Origin: Variovorax sp. Root318D1
GTDB taxonomy: Bacteria > Pseudomonadota > Gammaproteobacteria > Burkholderiales > Burkholderiaceae_C
NCBI RefSeq assembly: GCF_001424835.1
Contig: NZ_LMCQ01000019.1
Coordinates: forward strand, 293,011 to 357,010
DNA: 64,000 nucleotides
Direction: 5' to 3'
Every line of letters begins with the position of its first letter. Position 1 is the stretch's first letter. Made by a program: the position numbers and the translations under genes. The notes under the pieces are model-generated. The model did no database searches and was not told the DNA's origin. It saw only the letters and a list, made by a program, of their open reading frames with translations. Below, piece by piece: positions 45,794 to 55,653 of the stretch.

Positions 45794-47798
45794 GGACGGC
45801 TCCCAGCAGGCGCGTGCGATCGCCCTCGGTGCGAACGACGTCTTCCGCGGGGATGTAGTAGTCGCGCTTGTAGTTGAAGGTATGGATGATCACGGCGGCC
45901 AGCATGGCGACGAAGCCGATGCCCGCCACGAGCCACATCTGCCAGATCAGCGCGAAGCCGCAGACCGCTGCCAGGGCCGCGATGACAAAGCCGGCGGCCG
46001 TGTTCTTGGGCATGTGGATGGGCGTGAAGCCTTCGAGCGGCCGCTCGTAGCCACGCTTCTTCATGTCGGTCCAGGCGTCGTTGTCATGGATGCGCGGCGT
46101 GAAGGCGAAGTTGTAGGCCGGCGGCGGCGACGAGGTCGACCACTCGAGCGTGCGGCCGTTCCACGGATCGCCCGTGGTGTCGCGCAGCGAATCGCGGCGG
46201 ATGTAGCTCACCACCAGCTGGATCAGGAACGACGCGATGCCCAGCGCGATCAGCACGGCGCCGAAGGCCGCCACCTGGAACCAGATCTGCAGAGACATGT
46301 CCTGGAAGTGGCTCATGCGGCGCGTGACGCCCATCAGGCCCAGCACATAAAGCGGCATGAAGGCGAACCAGAAGCCGACGATCCAGAACCAGAACGAGCA
46401 CTTGCCCCAGAACGGATCGAGCTTGTAGCCGAACGCTTTGGGGAACCAGTAGGTGATGCCCGCCAGCATGCCGAACAGCACGCCGCCGATGATCACGTTG
46501 TGGAAGTGGGCGATCAGGAACAGGCTGTTGTGCAGCACGAAGTCGGCCGGGGGCACCGCGAGCAGCACGCCCGTCATGCCGCCGATCACGAAGGTGATCA
46601 TGAAGCCGATGGTCCACATCATGGGCAGCTCGAAGCGGATGCGGCCGCGGTACATGGTGAAGAGCCAGTTGAAGATCTTCGCGCCCGTCGGGATCGAGAT
46701 GATCATCGTCGTGATGCCGAAGAACGAGTTCACGCTGGCGCCGGAGCCCATGGTGAAGAAGTGGTGCAGCCACACCAGGTACGACAGGATGGTGATCACG
46801 ACCGTGGCGTACACCATCGACGCATAGCCGAAGAGGCGCTTGCCCGAGAAGGTGGAGACCACTTCAGAGAAGATGCCGAAGGCCGGCAGGATCAGGATGT
46901 AGACCTCGGGGTGGCCCCAGATCCAGATCAGGTTCACGTACATCATGGCGTTGCCGCCGAGGTCGTTCGTGAAGAAATTGGTGCCGACGTAGCGGTCGAG
47001 CGACAGCAGGGCCAGCACGGCGGTCAGCACCGGGAAGGCAGCCACGATCAGCACGTTGGTGCACAGGGCGGTCCAGGTGAACACCGGCATCTTCATCATC
47101 GTCATGCCGGGCGCGCGCATCTTCACGATGGTGGCCAGCAGGTTGACGCCGGAGAGCAGGGTTCCGACCCCCGCTATCTGCAATGACCAGATGTAGTAGT
47201 CGACCCCCACGTCGGGGCTGAAGAGAATGCCCGACAGCGGCGGATAGGCCAGCCAGCCGGTCTTGGCGAACTCGCCGACGAAGAGCGACGCCATCACCAG
47301 GCCCGCGCCGAAGGTGGTCATCCAGAAGCTGAAGTTGTTCAGGAACGGAAAGGCCACGTCGCGTGCGCCGATCTGCAGCGGCACCACGAAGTTCATGAGG
47401 CCCGTGACCAGCGGCATGGCCACGAAGAAGATCATGATCACGCCGTGGGCGGTGAAGATCTGGTCGTAGTGGTGCGGCGGCAAAAAGCCGGCGTTGTCGC
47501 CGAAGGCGATGGCCTGCTGGGCCCGCATCATGATCGCGTCGGCAAAGCCGCGCAGCAGCATCACCAGCCCGAGGATGATGTACATGATGCCGATCTTCTT
47601 GTGGTCGATGCTGGTGATCCAGTCGCGCCACAGAGTGCCCCACAGCTTGAAGTAGCTCAGGGCGCCGAGGACGGCAAGGCCGCCCAGCACCACGGCCGCA
47701 AAGGTCGCAAGCAAAATGGGCTCGTGGTAGGGAATCGCCTCCCACGTGAGGCGGCCGAAGATGAGCTTCGTCAGGTCAAGGTTCTCGAACATCGTCAT
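45786..47798 (-). CDS. cyoB: Cytochrome bo quinol oxidase subunit I
   Basis: The 670-residue catalytic subunit, with about fifteen helices, containing low-spin heme b, high-spin heme o/a and CuB. CuB histidine and cross-linked tyrosine are in [17 protein letters not shown], the other CuB histidines in [14 protein letters not shown], and the heme histidine pair in [19 protein letters not shown]. It reduces O2 to water and pumps protons. The start ATG at 47798 overlaps the cyoA stop in ATGA. Length is close to E. coli CyoB (663). Confidence 0.96.
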   Translation of the reverse strand: MTMFENLDLTKLIFGRLTWEAIPYHEPILLATFAAVVLGGLAVLGALSYFKLWGTLWRDWITSIDHKKIGIMYIILGLVMLLRGFADAIMMRAQQAIAFGDNAGFLPPHHYDQIFTAHGVIMIFFVAMPLVTGLMNFVVPLQIGARDVAFPFLNNFSFWMTTFGAGLVMASLFVGEFAKTGWLAYPPLSGILFSPDVGVDYYIWSLQIAGVGTLLSGVNLLATIVKMRAPGMTMMKMPVFTWTALCTNVLIVAAFPVLTAVLALLSLDRYVGTNFFTNDLGGNAMMYVNLIWIWGHPEVYILILPAFGIFSEVVSTFSGKRLFGYASMVYATVVITILSYLVWLHHFFTMGSGASVNSFFGITTMIISIPTGAKIFNWLFTMYRGRIRFELPMMWTIGFMITFVIGGMTGVLLAVPPADFVLHNSLFLIAHFHNVIIGGVLFGMLAGITYWFPKAFGYKLDPFWGKCSFWFWIVGFWFAFMPLYVLGLMGVTRRMSHFQDMSLQIWFQVAAFGAVLIALGIASFLIQLVVSYIRRDSLRDTTGDPWNGRTLEWSTSSPPPAYNFAFTPRIHDNDAWTDMKKRGYERPLEGFTPIHMPKNTAAGFVIAALAAVCGFALIWQMWLVAGIGFVAMLAAVIIHTFNYKRDYYIPAEDVVRTEGDRTRLLGAVHV

Positions 47799-48829
47799 TC
47801 TTCGGTGGTGCACATTGCCGTGACGTACTTGCGCGTCGGCGAACTGGAATTGATGCTGTCGGGCTGCCAGGCGTTTGCCTTGCTGGCCACATTGAAGGCG
47901 CCGGGCTTGCCCAGGCCGCCTTCGGCGTCGATGGCCATCATCTGCTTCATGCACATCTTGTTGCGGTCGACGCAACGGTTCAGGATGGCGTCATACAGGT
48001 CGGGCGCCACGCTGGCGTAATGGCGCACGGGGTCCCGCTCGCTCGGCGCTTCGAGCTTCACGTAGGTTTCGCGGGAGAGTTCGCCGTCCTTGCCGGCCTT
48101 GGCCTTCTTCACCCACTCTTCAAAGCCGTCGTTGGTCAGGCCGTGGAACTTGAAGCGCATGCCCGAAAAGCCCGCGCCGCTGTAGTTGGCCGAGAAGCCC
48201 TCGAACTCACCCGGCTTGTTGATGACCGCGTGCAGCTTGGTTTCCATGCCCGGCATGGCGTAGATCTGGCCGGCCAGCGCGGGAATGAAGAAGGAATTCA
48301 TCACCGAGGTGGCCGTGATCTTGAACGTGATCGGCCGGTCGATGGGTGCGGCCATCTCATTGACCGTGGCAAAGCCCTGCTCGGGATAGATGAAGAGCCA
48401 TTTCCAGTCGAGCGCCACCACTTCGACCACCAGCGGCTTGGCTTCGGCGGGAATCGGGCGCTCGGCGTCCAGGCGGCTCAGCGGACGGTACGGGTCGAGC
48501 GTGTGGGTGCTGATCCAGGTGATGGCCCCCAGCGCGATGATGATCAAGAGCGGCGCGGCCCAGATCGCGAGTTCGAGCTGGGTGGAATGATCCCAGTCGG
48601 GGCTGTAGTCGGCCTCCTTGTTCGACTGGCGGTAGCGCCAGGCGAAGAAGATGGTCAGCGCGATCACCGGGATGATGATGATCAGCATCAGCACGGTAGA
48701 GACGACGATCAGGCGTCCCTGCTGGTTGGCGATGTCGCCGGAAGGGTTCATGAGCACCGTGTTGCAGCCCGCCAGCAAGGCGAGGGGAAGCAACAGGAGC
48801 CATCGGCGAAGGAAGTGGAGGGTGGGCAT
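47795..48829 (-). CDS. cyoA: Cytochrome bo quinol oxidase subunit II
   Basis: A 344-residue subunit II. Signal peptide with lipobox LLAGC (C22) predicts lipoprotein anchoring as in E. coli CyoA, followed by two helices and a periplasmic cupredoxin domain ([37 protein letters not shown]) that lacks the CuA ligands of cytochrome c oxidases, so the donor is quinol. It heads an overlapping run that continues through regA. ATG at 48829 is preferred; an in-frame GTG 45 bases upstream adds a non-signal-like lead. Confidence 0.94.
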   Translation of the reverse strand: MPTLHFLRRWLLLLPLALLAGCNTVLMNPSGDIANQQGRLIVVSTVLMLIIIIPVIALTIFFAWRYRQSNKEADYSPDWDHSTQLELAIWAAPLLIIIALGAITWISTHTLDPYRPLSRLDAERPIPAEAKPLVVEVVALDWKWLFIYPEQGFATVNEMAAPIDRPITFKITATSVMNSFFIPALAGQIYAMPGMETKLHAVINKPGEFEGFSANYSGAGFSGMRFKFHGLTNDGFEEWVKKAKAGKDGELSRETYVKLEAPSERDPVRHYASVAPDLYDAILNRCVDRNKMCMKQMMAIDAEGGLGKPGAFNVASKANAWQPDSINSSSPTRKYVTAMCTTEE

Positions 48830-48896
48830 GCCGAAGAGAGAGAAAGAGGTGCGTGGGCTGCGCAAAGACTCCACAATCTACGACCAAAGGCTCCCG

Positions 48897-48992
48897 CCGC
48901 CTATTGGACGTTTTGTCCTATGGCGGGAAACTCAGTTCGGTGAGACCCTTGGACCCCTGTTCAATGGCCTACCTTTGTCACTGCCGGTGACA
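48897..48992. promoter_or_regulatory. Divergent cyoA / MFS control region with two dyads
   Basis: The 180-base divergent gap carries two symmetrical sites. The first, 48897-48926, has outer arms CCGCC/GGCGG and inner arms GGAC/GTCC separated by mismatched TAT triplets. The second is perfect: TGTCAC (48976-48981) and GTGACA (48987-48992) with a 5-base spacer, 17 bases before the MFS start, where it could overlap the leader. They are likely protein-binding sites; RegA or another redox regulator for the first is a guess. Confidence 0.45.
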
Positions 48993-49009
48993 CCGAATTA
49001 AAAAACGCA

Positions 49010-50350
49010 ATGACGACGACGTCCAGCATCAGTCCGCAAGGCGCACAGCCTGTGCCGAACACGTCCGGAAACGACGCCCGGCAGGGCGACGAACACTCGC
49101 ACATCGCACCCGGCGAGATCGCCGTGGGCGTGATCATCGGCCGTGCGTCGGAATACTTCGATTTCTTCGTCTACGGCATTGCCTCGGTGCTGGTCTTCCC
49201 AGCGGTGTTCTTTCCGTTCGAGGCGCGGCTGGAGGGAACCCTCTACGCCTTCGTGGTTTTTTCCTTCGCTTTCATTGCGCGGCCGTTCGGAACTGTCATT
49301 TCAATGGCCATCCAGCGACGGTTCGGGCGAGAGGCCAAGCTGACCATCGCGCTGTTCGTGCTGGGCACTTCCACCGCGGGCATCGCTTTCCTGCCGGGCT
49401 ACGCGAGCATCGGCTTCACGTCCATCGTGCTGCTGTCGGTGTTCCGCTTTGGCCAGGGCCTGGCGCTCGGCGGCTCGTGGGACGGCCTGCCTTCGCTGCT
49501 GGCGCTCAATGCGCCGCAGAACCGCCGCGGCTGGTACGCCATGCTGGGCCAGCTGGGTGCGCCGCTCGGCTTCTTCGTGGCCAGCGCGCTGTTCGCCTAC
49601 CTGTACGCCAATCTGGCGCTGAAAGACTTTCTCGATTGGGGCTGGCGCTACACCTTCTACGTTGCGTTTGCGATCAACGTGGTGGCGCTGTTCGCGCGTT
49701 TGCGGCTGGTGGCCACCGAAGAATATTCCCGCCTGCTCGAAGAGCGCGAGCTGCAGCCCACCAGCGTGGTCGAGCTGGCCCGCTCGCAGGGCGCCAACCT
49801 GCTCATCGGTGCATTCGCGGCCCTGGCCAGCTATGCGCTGTTCCACCTGATCACCGTGTTCCCGCTGTCGTGGATCACGCTGTACTCCGACCAGTCGATC
49901 ACCGAATTCCTCGTGGTGCAGATGATCGGCGCGGTGTTCTGCGCCGGCGGCATCGTGGCCTCGGGCCTCATTGCCGACCGCGTGGGCCGTCGCTTCACGC
50001 TGGGCGGCCTGGCCGCGATGATCGCGGTGTTCAGCGGCTTTGCGCCCACGCTGCTCGACGGCGGCCGCATCGGCCAGGACATCTTCATTCTGCTGGGCTT
50101 CGTGCTGCTCGGGCTTTCATACGGCCAAGCGGCCGGCGCCGTGACCTCGAACTTCGAGCCCAAGTACCGCTACACCGGTGCCGCACTGACGGCCGACCTT
50201 GCGTGGCTTATCGGTGCCGCCTTTGCCCCGCTGGTGGCGCTTGGCCTGTCGGCGAACTTCGGGCTGGCCTACGTGAGCGTCTACCTGCTCTCGGGCGCGG
50301 TCGGCACGCTGGCGGCGCTGGGGTTGAACCGGGCGCTGGTGCGCGACTGA
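49010..50350 (+). CDS. MFS transporter, metabolite:H+ symporter (MHS) type
   Basis: A 446-residue inner membrane transporter with about twelve helices. The opening VGVIIGRASEYFDFFVYGIASVLVFPAVFFPF corresponds to the MHS family signature (IG...EWFDF..YG), and FRFGQGLALGGSWDG and ADRVGRRFTLGG are the MFS loops. MHS members import citrate, proline/betaine, shikimate or dicarboxylates; the substrate here is unknown. A hydrophilic N-terminal tail of ~30 residues precedes the first helix. A strong intrinsic terminator follows the gene. Confidence 0.88.
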   Translation: MTTTSSISPQGAQPVPNTSGNDARQGDEHSHIAPGEIAVGVIIGRASEYFDFFVYGIASVLVFPAVFFPFEARLEGTLYAFVVFSFAFIARPFGTVISMAIQRRFGREAKLTIALFVLGTSTAGIAFLPGYASIGFTSIVLLSVFRFGQGLALGGSWDGLPSLLALNAPQNRRGWYAMLGQLGAPLGFFVASALFAYLYANLALKDFLDWGWRYTFYVAFAINVVALFARLRLVATEEYSRLLEERELQPTSVVELARSQGANLLIGAFAALASYALFHLITVFPLSWITLYSDQSITEFLVVQMIGAVFCAGGIVASGLIADRVGRRFTLGGLAAMIAVFSGFAPTLLDGGRIGQDIFILLGFVLLGLSYGQAAGAVTSNFEPKYRYTGAALTADLAWLIGAAFAPLVALGLSANFGLAYVSVYLLSGAVGTLAALGLNRALVRD

Positions 50351-50374
50351 GCGGCGGATCTCAGCCGTTTCTCC

Positions 50375-50398
50375 AAAGGGGCCGGTCGGCCCCTTTTT
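50375..50398 (+). terminator. Rho-independent terminator after the MFS gene
   Basis: Stem AAAGGGGCC (50375-50383) pairs with GGCCCCTTT (from 50388) around a 4-base loop and runs into a T-tract. It lies 25 bases past the MFS stop and separates it from the HAD gene. Confidence 0.85.
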
Positions 50399-50429
50399 GT
50401 TTTCCGGCGCACAGGCTTAGGATCGCGCC

Positions 50430-51110
50430 ATGTTTGCCGCCGCCATCTTCGACATGGACGGGCTGCTCATCGATTCGGAGCGGCCCATCATGGCCGCCTG
50501 GATCGAAGCGGCTCGCACGCTCGACATCGAGCTTTCGCACGCCCAATATCTGCAGGTGGTAGGCCTTGCCATTGCAGAGTCGGAGCTGATTCTCGGAACG
50601 CTGCTCGGCGGGCCTGAAGCCTATCGACATGCCATCGACCACGTCCGCAAGCTGCTCCAGCTGCAGCGCGCGGAGGGCCTTCCGATGTTTCCCATCAAGC
50701 CCGGCGCGGCCGAGTTTCTGGGTGCACTGCGCCAGCGCGGAACGCGCTGCGCCGTGGCATCGTCTTCGACCAGCGGTCAGATCCAGGCCTGCCTTGGCAG
50801 CCTCGACGTGCTTCATCATTTCGACGCGTTCGCAGGCGGCGACGAGGTGGTACGGGCGAAGCCCGATCCGGCGCTCTACTTGCTCGCGGCGGAGCGCCTG
50901 GGCGTGGACCCGGCGCAATGCGTGGCCTTCGAAGACAGCGAAAACGGCGCCAAGGCCGCACTGGCGGCAGGTCTCAGGGTCGTGATCGTGCCTGATCTCA
51001 AGCACCCGCCAGCTTCGATTGTCGAGCGGGCGTTCCATGTGCTCGACTCCCTGCACGAAGCCGTTGCCCATGTGCCGCGGTGGTTTCCCGGCCAAGTGAT
51101 ACGCACATGA
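50430..51110 (+). CDS. HAD-superfamily sugar-phosphatase-like hydrolase
   Basis: A 226-residue cytosolic phosphohydrolase. Motif I is FDMDGLLIDSE with nucleophile D8 and D10; motif II serine lies in CAVASSSTSGQ, motif III lysine in VRAKPDPALYLLAAERLGV, and motif IV in CVAFEDSENGAKAALAAG. The helical cap between motifs I and II places it with YniC/beta-phosphoglucomutase-like enzymes (2-deoxyglucose-6-phosphatase type). Exact substrate unknown. Its stop overlaps the next small gene in ATGA. Confidence 0.9.
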   Translation: MFAAAIFDMDGLLIDSERPIMAAWIEAARTLDIELSHAQYLQVVGLAIAESELILGTLLGGPEAYRHAIDHVRKLLQLQRAEGLPMFPIKPGAAEFLGALRQRGTRCAVASSSTSGQIQACLGSLDVLHHFDAFAGGDEVVRAKPDPALYLLAAERLGVDPAQCVAFEDSENGAKAALAAGLRVVIVPDLKHPPASIVERAFHVLDSLHEAVAHVPRWFPGQVIRT

Positions 51111-51442
51111 TCAAGATCGGGACCCTCTGCCACGTGCTCGACAGCTGCCTCGCGTCGCCGATGACCGAGCGCGCAGTCGGACGCATCGTGGAGGTGGTCT
51201 CCGCGCCTTACGAGGCGCCCAGCGAGCGCTACCTGCCCGGCACCTACTACGACGTGCTGTTCGAGGGCTGGACCTTCTATTGCCGCAGCGACAAGCTCGT
51301 GCCCATTTCCGATCCCGATGCGGATGTCGGCAACTGGGAAGACGAATTCATCGACGCTCCCGCCGGCCCTCCATCGAGAGCGCCTCAGAGCACTTCGTCG
51401 CGCAGCTGCGGAAACACCTTCGACACCTTGGCGAGCAGGTAG
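51107..51442 (+). CDS. Small hypothetical protein coupled to the HAD gene
   Basis: A 111-residue protein I do not recognise. The first ~85 residues look like a compact beta-rich domain ([52 protein letters not shown]) with an acidic end [15 protein letters not shown]; the last ~25 are S/T/R-rich and lie over the antisense end of the oxygenase gene (58-base tail-to-tail overlap). The ATGA overlap with the HAD stop is the main evidence that it is expressed. Confidence 0.65.
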   Translation: MIKIGTLCHVLDSCLASPMTERAVGRIVEVVSAPYEAPSERYLPGTYYDVLFEGWTFYCRSDKLVPISDPDADVGNWEDEFIDAPAGPPSRAPQSTSSRSCGNTFDTLASR

Positions 51443-52389
51443 TCGCCGTAGCGGCCGCTGAAGGCGTGCACGTTGGCGCGGTCCCAGCGCTCGGCGCTGT
51501 CGTCGCGCGCCTCCGCGCCCGCGAGGCCTTCGATGCGCTGCACGCGCGCCTCGAAATTCGGATCGAAGAACAACGGGAACGAAAGCCGGTCGCGGCCCGA
51601 GGTGTTGCGCCTCACGCGGTGCGGCGTCGACTTGTAGAGCCCGCCGGTCATGCGGTCGAGCATGTCGCCGATATTGCAGACGAAGGAGCCGGGAATCGGC
51701 GGCGCGTCGATCCAGCCGCCAGGCGTGTGCACCGCGAGGCCGCCCACGTCGTCCTGATGCAGGATGGTGAGCTGGCCGTAGTCGGTGTGCTCGCCCACGC
51801 CCCATTGCACGTCCAGCCCTTCGGGCACGGGCTGCGAGGGGTAGTTGAAGAGGCGGAACAGGATCAGCGGATCAGCGGTGTAACGCTCGGCGAAATACTC
51901 TGCCGGCAGGCCGAGGCTCAGTGCAATGCCTTCCATCAGCCGGTGGCCCAGCTGCGTGACCGCCGCCATGTAGTCGAGGATGGTTTCGCGCAAGCCCGGC
52001 ACGTCGGGGAAAAGGTTGGGCCCGTGCACCGGTGTCTTCGCCTGCACCAGCGGGTGCGAGGCGGGTAGCTCGGTGCCGAGGTAGAGGCCTTCTTTCCAGT
52101 CGGGCCGGCCCGAGGTGAGTTCGCCGCCGAGCGGGAAGAAGCCGCGCCAGGCACGCCCGCCCAGGGCCATGCGCCATTGCATCTTGGTTTCTTCGGGTAA
52201 CTCGAAGAAGCGGTGGCTCAGCATTTCGAGCCGCTGTACCAGCGCCGCATCGACGCTGTGGCCCGTGACATAGAAGAAGCCGTGCGCGCGGCAGGCAGCG
52301 CCGATCTGCGCGGCCACGCCGTCGCGTTCGGGCGTGCCGGCCACGAGCGGGGCGACATCGATCACGGGGAGCGTGTGCGTATCAGTCAT
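51385..52389 (-). CDS. 2-oxoglutarate/Fe(II)-dependent oxygenase, isopenicillin N synthase-like
   Basis: A 334-residue cytosolic oxygenase of the IPNS/2OG family. Iron ligands H201-x-D203 ([11 protein letters not shown]) and H257 (STPHRVRRN), and the 2-oxoglutarate-binding R268-x-S270 are all present. The N-terminal DIOX_N region starts [10 protein letters not shown] with [13 protein letters not shown]. Bacterial members hydroxylate varied small molecules, so substrate is open. It is 16 bases upstream of the ABC transporter ATPase gene in the same direction, so the pair could act on an imported compound. Confidence 0.9.
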   Translation of the reverse strand: MTDTHTLPVIDVAPLVAGTPERDGVAAQIGAACRAHGFFYVTGHSVDAALVQRLEMLSHRFFELPEETKMQWRMALGGRAWRGFFPLGGELTSGRPDWKEGLYLGTELPASHPLVQAKTPVHGPNLFPDVPGLRETILDYMAAVTQLGHRLMEGIALSLGLPAEYFAERYTADPLILFRLFNYPSQPVPEGLDVQWGVGEHTDYGQLTILHQDDVGGLAVHTPGGWIDAPPIPGSFVCNIGDMLDRMTGGLYKSTPHRVRRNTSGRDRLSFPLFFDPNFEARVQRIEGLAGAEARDDSAERWDRANVHAFSGRYGDYLLAKVSKVFPQLRDEVL

Positions 52390-52405
52390 GATCGTAGAGA
52401 GGATG

Positions 52406-53149
52406 TCACGCGCCGCGCGCGAAGGGCGAACGGATGTCCGAAAGAAACTGCTGCGCGCGGGGGTGCTGCGGCCGGTTGAAAAAGTCGTCCGGTGTGGCGC
52501 GCTCGAGCACCTTGCCCTCGTCCATGAAGATCACGCGGTCGGCCACTTCGCGGGCAAAGCCCATCTCGTGCGTGACGCAGACCATCGTCATGCCGTCGCG
52601 CGTGAGGTCGCGCATCACGAGCAGCACCTCGCCCACCATCTCGGGGTCGAGCGCACTGGTGGGTTCGTCGAACAGCATCAGCGGCGGCTGCATGGCGAGT
52701 GCGCGGGCAATGGCCACCCGCTGCTGCTGGCCGCCCGAGAGCTCGCTGGGCCATGCGTTGGCCTTGTTCGCAAGACCGACGCGCTGCAGCAGAGCCATTG
52801 CGCGCTCTTCGGCCTCCTTGCGCGAGAGGCCGCGCAGCTGCATTGGCGCCATCGTGCAATTCTGCAGCACCGTGAGATGCGGGAACAGGTTGAACTGCTG
52901 AAACACGAAGCCGATGCGCGAGCGGAACGCGTTCACGTCGGTGCCTGGGGCATGGATGTCCTTGCCTTCAAAAAGAATGCGGCCCGACTGGATCGGCTCC
53001 AGGCGGTTGAAGGTGCGAATCAGCGTCGACTTGCCCGAGCCCGAGGGGCCGCACACCACGACCACTTCGCCTTTGTGGATGGTCTCGTTGATGTCGACCA
53101 GGGCCTGGTAGCTGCCGTACCACTTGTTGACGTTCTGGAGTTCGATCAT
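52406..53149 (-). CDS. Polar amino acid ABC transporter ATPase (GlnQ-like)
   Basis: A 247-residue ATPase. Walker [10 protein letters not shown] (34-42), Q-loop [14 protein letters not shown], signature [15 protein letters not shown], Walker [16 protein letters not shown], switch [15 protein letters not shown]. Length and the [10 protein letters not shown] segment fit the GlnQ/HisP group. It energises the two downstream-read permeases in the cluster. The ATG overlaps the stop of the adjacent permease by 4 bases. Confidence 0.94.
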   Translation of the reverse strand: MIELQNVNKWYGSYQALVDINETIHKGEVVVVCGPSGSGKSTLIRTFNRLEPIQSGRILFEGKDIHAPGTDVNAFRSRIGFVFQQFNLFPHLTVLQNCTMAPMQLRGLSRKEAEERAMALLQRVGLANKANAWPSELSGGQQQRVAIARALAMQPPLMLFDEPTSALDPEMVGEVLLVMRDLTRDGMTMVCVTHEMGFAREVADRVIFMDEGKVLERATPDDFFNRPQHPRAQQFLSDIRSPFARGA

Positions 53150-53868
53150 GCGGACACCTTGGGGGCCGAAGTGAGGTTGGCCACGGACATGCCGCGCCGC
53201 GCGAGACGGCGTTCGAGCCAGTAGGCGAAGCGCGACAGCCCGAAGCAGAGAATGAAATAGGTGAGGCCAAGGATCAGGTAGATCTGCGCCGGCTTGGTAA
53301 ACACCTGCGTGTTGATCTGCGTCGCGATGAACGACACCTCGGCCAGCCCGATGATGTAGCCGAGCGAGGTTTCCTTGATGGTCGAGACGAACTGGTTCAC
53401 CAGCGAGGGCAGCATGCTGCGCAGCGCCTGCGGCAGCACCACGAGCCGCATCGCGCGGCCATAGTCCAGGCCCAGCGCGCGGGCGGTTTCCATCTGGCCG
53501 CGCGGCAGGCCCTGGATGCCGGCGCGCACGATCTCGGCAAGGTACGCCGCATCGAACACCACGAGCGCGATCAGCATGGTGGTGAACTGGTCGGTCTTCA
53601 CGCCCGTCACGCTGGGCAGGAAGAAGTAGGCCCAGAAAATCACCATCAGCAAGGGAAGGCCGCGCACCACGAAGACGAAGCCCGTGACCGGCCAGCGCAG
53701 CCAGCGCCACGGGCTCACGCGCGCGAGGCCGAGCACGATACCCAGCGGCAGCGCGAGCACCAGGCCGCAGGAGGCGAGCAGCAGCGTGAGCACCAGCCCG
53801 CCGAGCGGGCCGTTCGGGTACTGCCCGATCAGGAAGTAGACCCAATAGTCGTTGATGATCTCTAGCAT
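53146..53868 (-). CDS. Polar amino acid ABC transporter permease
   Basis: A 240-residue HisM/GlnP-type permease with about five helices. It shows [48 protein letters not shown] and the EAA loop [39 protein letters not shown]. It pairs with the second permease at 53963-54658 as a heterodimeric channel. ATG at 53868 is preferred because the earlier in-frame region is repeat DNA without homology. Confidence 0.92.
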   Translation of the reverse strand: MLEIINDYWVYFLIGQYPNGPLGGLVLTLLLASCGLVLALPLGIVLGLARVSPWRWLRWPVTGFVFVVRGLPLLMVIFWAYFFLPSVTGVKTDQFTTMLIALVVFDAAYLAEIVRAGIQGLPRGQMETARALGLDYGRAMRLVVLPQALRSMLPSLVNQFVSTIKETSLGYIIGLAEVSFIATQINTQVFTKPAQIYLILGLTYFILCFGLSRFAYWLERRLARRGMSVANLTSAPKVSA

Positions 53869-53889
53869 CAGAAATGGCCCCCGCGCTCG

Positions 53890-53950
53890 GCACTGCGTGT
53901 CCTCGCTGCCCCCCGAGGGGGCCGCTCGCGCCTTGGGGCGGCCCGGCGGC
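53890..53950. repeat. GC-rich hairpin repeat between the two permease genes
   Basis: A hairpin GCCCCC (53908-53913) / GGGGGC (53917-53922) sits within the 94-base gap, followed by GCGCCTTGGGGCGGCCC, also self-complementary in part. To my memory this type of sequence recurs between genes in Variovorax and Acidovorax. It may stabilise the upstream permease transcript end within the operon. Confidence 0.5.
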
Positions 53951-53962
53951 GCTCGAACGCTT

Positions 53963-54658
53963 TCATATGGTTCGCACCGGAAAGCGGTGGTGGTACCAGG
54001 TGGCAAGGCCGGTGATCGCGAGCGACACCGTCAGGTAGGCCGCGCTCGCGAACGCGAACGACTCGAAGCTACGAAAGGTCGCGCTCTCGACCTGCCCGGC
54101 CTGGTACATCAGCTCGGCCACGCCGATCACGGTGGCGATCGAGGTGTTCTTCCAGAGGCTCAGCGTCTGCGAGATGAGCGGCGGCACCGTCACGCGCAGC
54201 GCCTGCGGCAGCACCACGCGGCGCATGGTGCCCAGAAAGCCGAAGCCCAGCGCGCGGCCGGCCTCGAACTGCACGGTGGGAATCGCGCGAATGCCGCTGC
54301 GGATGTCTTCCGCCATGAAGGCTGCCGTATAGAGCGAAAGCGCAATGATGGCGCTGTAGGCCTCGATGTGCCCCGCATAGAGCCATTGCTTGATGCCCTC
54401 CGGCAGCAGCTCGGGCGCGCCGAAGTACCAGAACAGCATGTGGGCGAGTAGCGGGATGTTGCGGATCGTCTCCACGTATGCAAAGCCCAGCCAGCGCAGC
54501 GGAGCAAAGGGCGAGAGCCGAAGCAGCGCCACCACCAGCGCGATGGGCAGCGCCAGCACCAGCGAGGCCGCCAGCAGCTGCAGCGACAGCAGCAGGCCCG
54601 CGACCAGCATGTCGTGGTACTTGCCGGTGAGCAGCAACGAATAGTCGAACAGGGGCAT
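53963..54658 (-). CDS. Polar amino acid ABC transporter permease
   Basis: A 231-residue inner membrane permease with about five helices, starting MPLFDYSLLLTGKYHDMLVAGLLLSLQLLAASLVLALPIALV. It carries ETIRNIPLLAHMLFWYFGAPELLP and the EAA loop [39 protein letters not shown]. The resemblance is to glutamate/aspartate GltJ-type subunits. It lies downstream of the binding-protein gene, separated by a BIME-like repeat. Confidence 0.92.
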   Translation of the reverse strand: MPLFDYSLLLTGKYHDMLVAGLLLSLQLLAASLVLALPIALVVALLRLSPFAPLRWLGFAYVETIRNIPLLAHMLFWYFGAPELLPEGIKQWLYAGHIEAYSAIIALSLYTAAFMAEDIRSGIRAIPTVQFEAGRALGFGFLGTMRRVVLPQALRVTVPPLISQTLSLWKNTSIATVIGVAELMYQAGQVESATFRSFESFAFASAAYLTVSLAITGLATWYHHRFPVRTI

Positions 54659-54700
54659 TGGGGGGCGACAGTATCACTGCCGCGACCGATTGGCTTGGCT

Positions 54701-54805
54701 CCCTCCCCCGCTGGGGGAGGGTTGGGGTGGGGGCACGGCGGCGCTCAATGCGCCCGCAGCTTGTTCAAAGGCCGCTTGCCCCCATCCCGGCCTTCCGCCG
54801 GAAGG
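54701..54805. repeat. BIME-like hairpin pair inside the ABC transporter operon
   Basis: Hairpin one: CCCTCCCCC (54701-54709) / GGGGGAGGG (54713-54721). Hairpin two: CCTTCC (54791-54796) / GGAAGG (54800-54805). Between them TTGGGGTGGGGG and GCCCCCATCCC are complementary, so the design matches the unit at 2002-2107. Its place between the binding-protein gene and the permeases suits transcript processing that leaves more binding-protein mRNA, a known role of REP elements. Confidence 0.7.
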
Positions 54806-54825
54806 GGAAGGAGAAACACCCGAGA

Positions 54826-55653
54826 TCAGTCGATCTTGTCGCTCTCAAGCTTGAAGTCGCGCGTCTGGAATCCGGAAGCCGTGTTCGGCCCATACCACTT
54901 GACGAAGATCTTCTGCGCTTCGCCCGACTTTTCGAGCTCGCGCAGCGTCTCGTCCACCACCGCCTTCAGTCCGCTCTCGCCCTTCTTGATGCCGATGGCC
55001 AGCGCCTCGGTGCTCAGGTTCTGCTTGAGCACGACGTACTTGGCCTTCTGCGGGCCGAGCTTGGCGTAGCTTCGCAGCAGCGCGGCCTCATCGTCCACAT
55101 AGCCCACGCCCTTGCCCTGCTGCAGTGCCTGGAAGGCCTGCTGGCTGGTGTCAAAGGTCACAACCTCGGCCGTGGGCACGGCCTTGCGGATGTTGGGCTC
55201 CTGCGTGCCGCCGCGGATGGTCAGCACTTTCTTGCCGGCGAGCTGCGGCACGTCGGTGATGCCGCTGTCCCTCTTCACGATGGCCTTCTGGCCCGTGACG
55301 AAAGTGGTGAGCGAGAAGTCGATCTGCGCCTCGCGCTCCTTGTTGTGCGTAAGGCCTGCGGCCACCAAGTCGACGTGGCCCTGCTGCAGCTCGGGAATGC
55401 GCGCGGCCACCGCGATCTGCTTGAGCACCGGCTTCACGCCGATCTTCTTGGCAATGGCGTTCACCAAGTCGACTTCGTAGCCGACGATCTGTCGCGTCTT
55501 AGGATCGATGAAAGTGGCGGGCTCGTCGGTTCCGAGCACGCCGACCACGAGTTCGCCTTTTTTCTTGATGTCGGCGAGCTGGTCCGCGTGAGCAGCGATA
55601 CCCGTCAGCAGGGCGGAGGTCGCGAGGGCCGCGGCAATGAGGTTCAAGCGCAT
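54826..55653 (-). CDS. Polar amino acid ABC transporter substrate-binding protein
   Basis: A 275-residue periplasmic protein with signal peptide MRLNLIAAALATSALLTGIAAHA and the family opening LADIKKKGELVVGVLGTDEPATFIDPKTRQIVGYEVDLVNAIAKKIGV. VDLVAAGLTHNKEREAQIDFS and the ligand-binding region around RGGTQEPNIRKAVP follow. This is the SBP_bac_3 family; similarity is to glutamate/aspartate-type proteins but ligand is not certain. AGGAG precedes the ATG. First gene of the transporter operon. Confidence 0.92.
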   Translation of the reverse strand: MRLNLIAAALATSALLTGIAAHADQLADIKKKGELVVGVLGTDEPATFIDPKTRQIVGYEVDLVNAIAKKIGVKPVLKQIAVAARIPELQQGHVDLVAAGLTHNKEREAQIDFSLTTFVTGQKAIVKRDSGITDVPQLAGKKVLTIRGGTQEPNIRKAVPTAEVVTFDTSQQAFQALQQGKGVGYVDDEAALLRSYAKLGPQKAKYVVLKQNLSTEALAIGIKKGESGLKAVVDETLRELEKSGEAQKIFVKWYGPNTASGFQTRDFKLESDKID

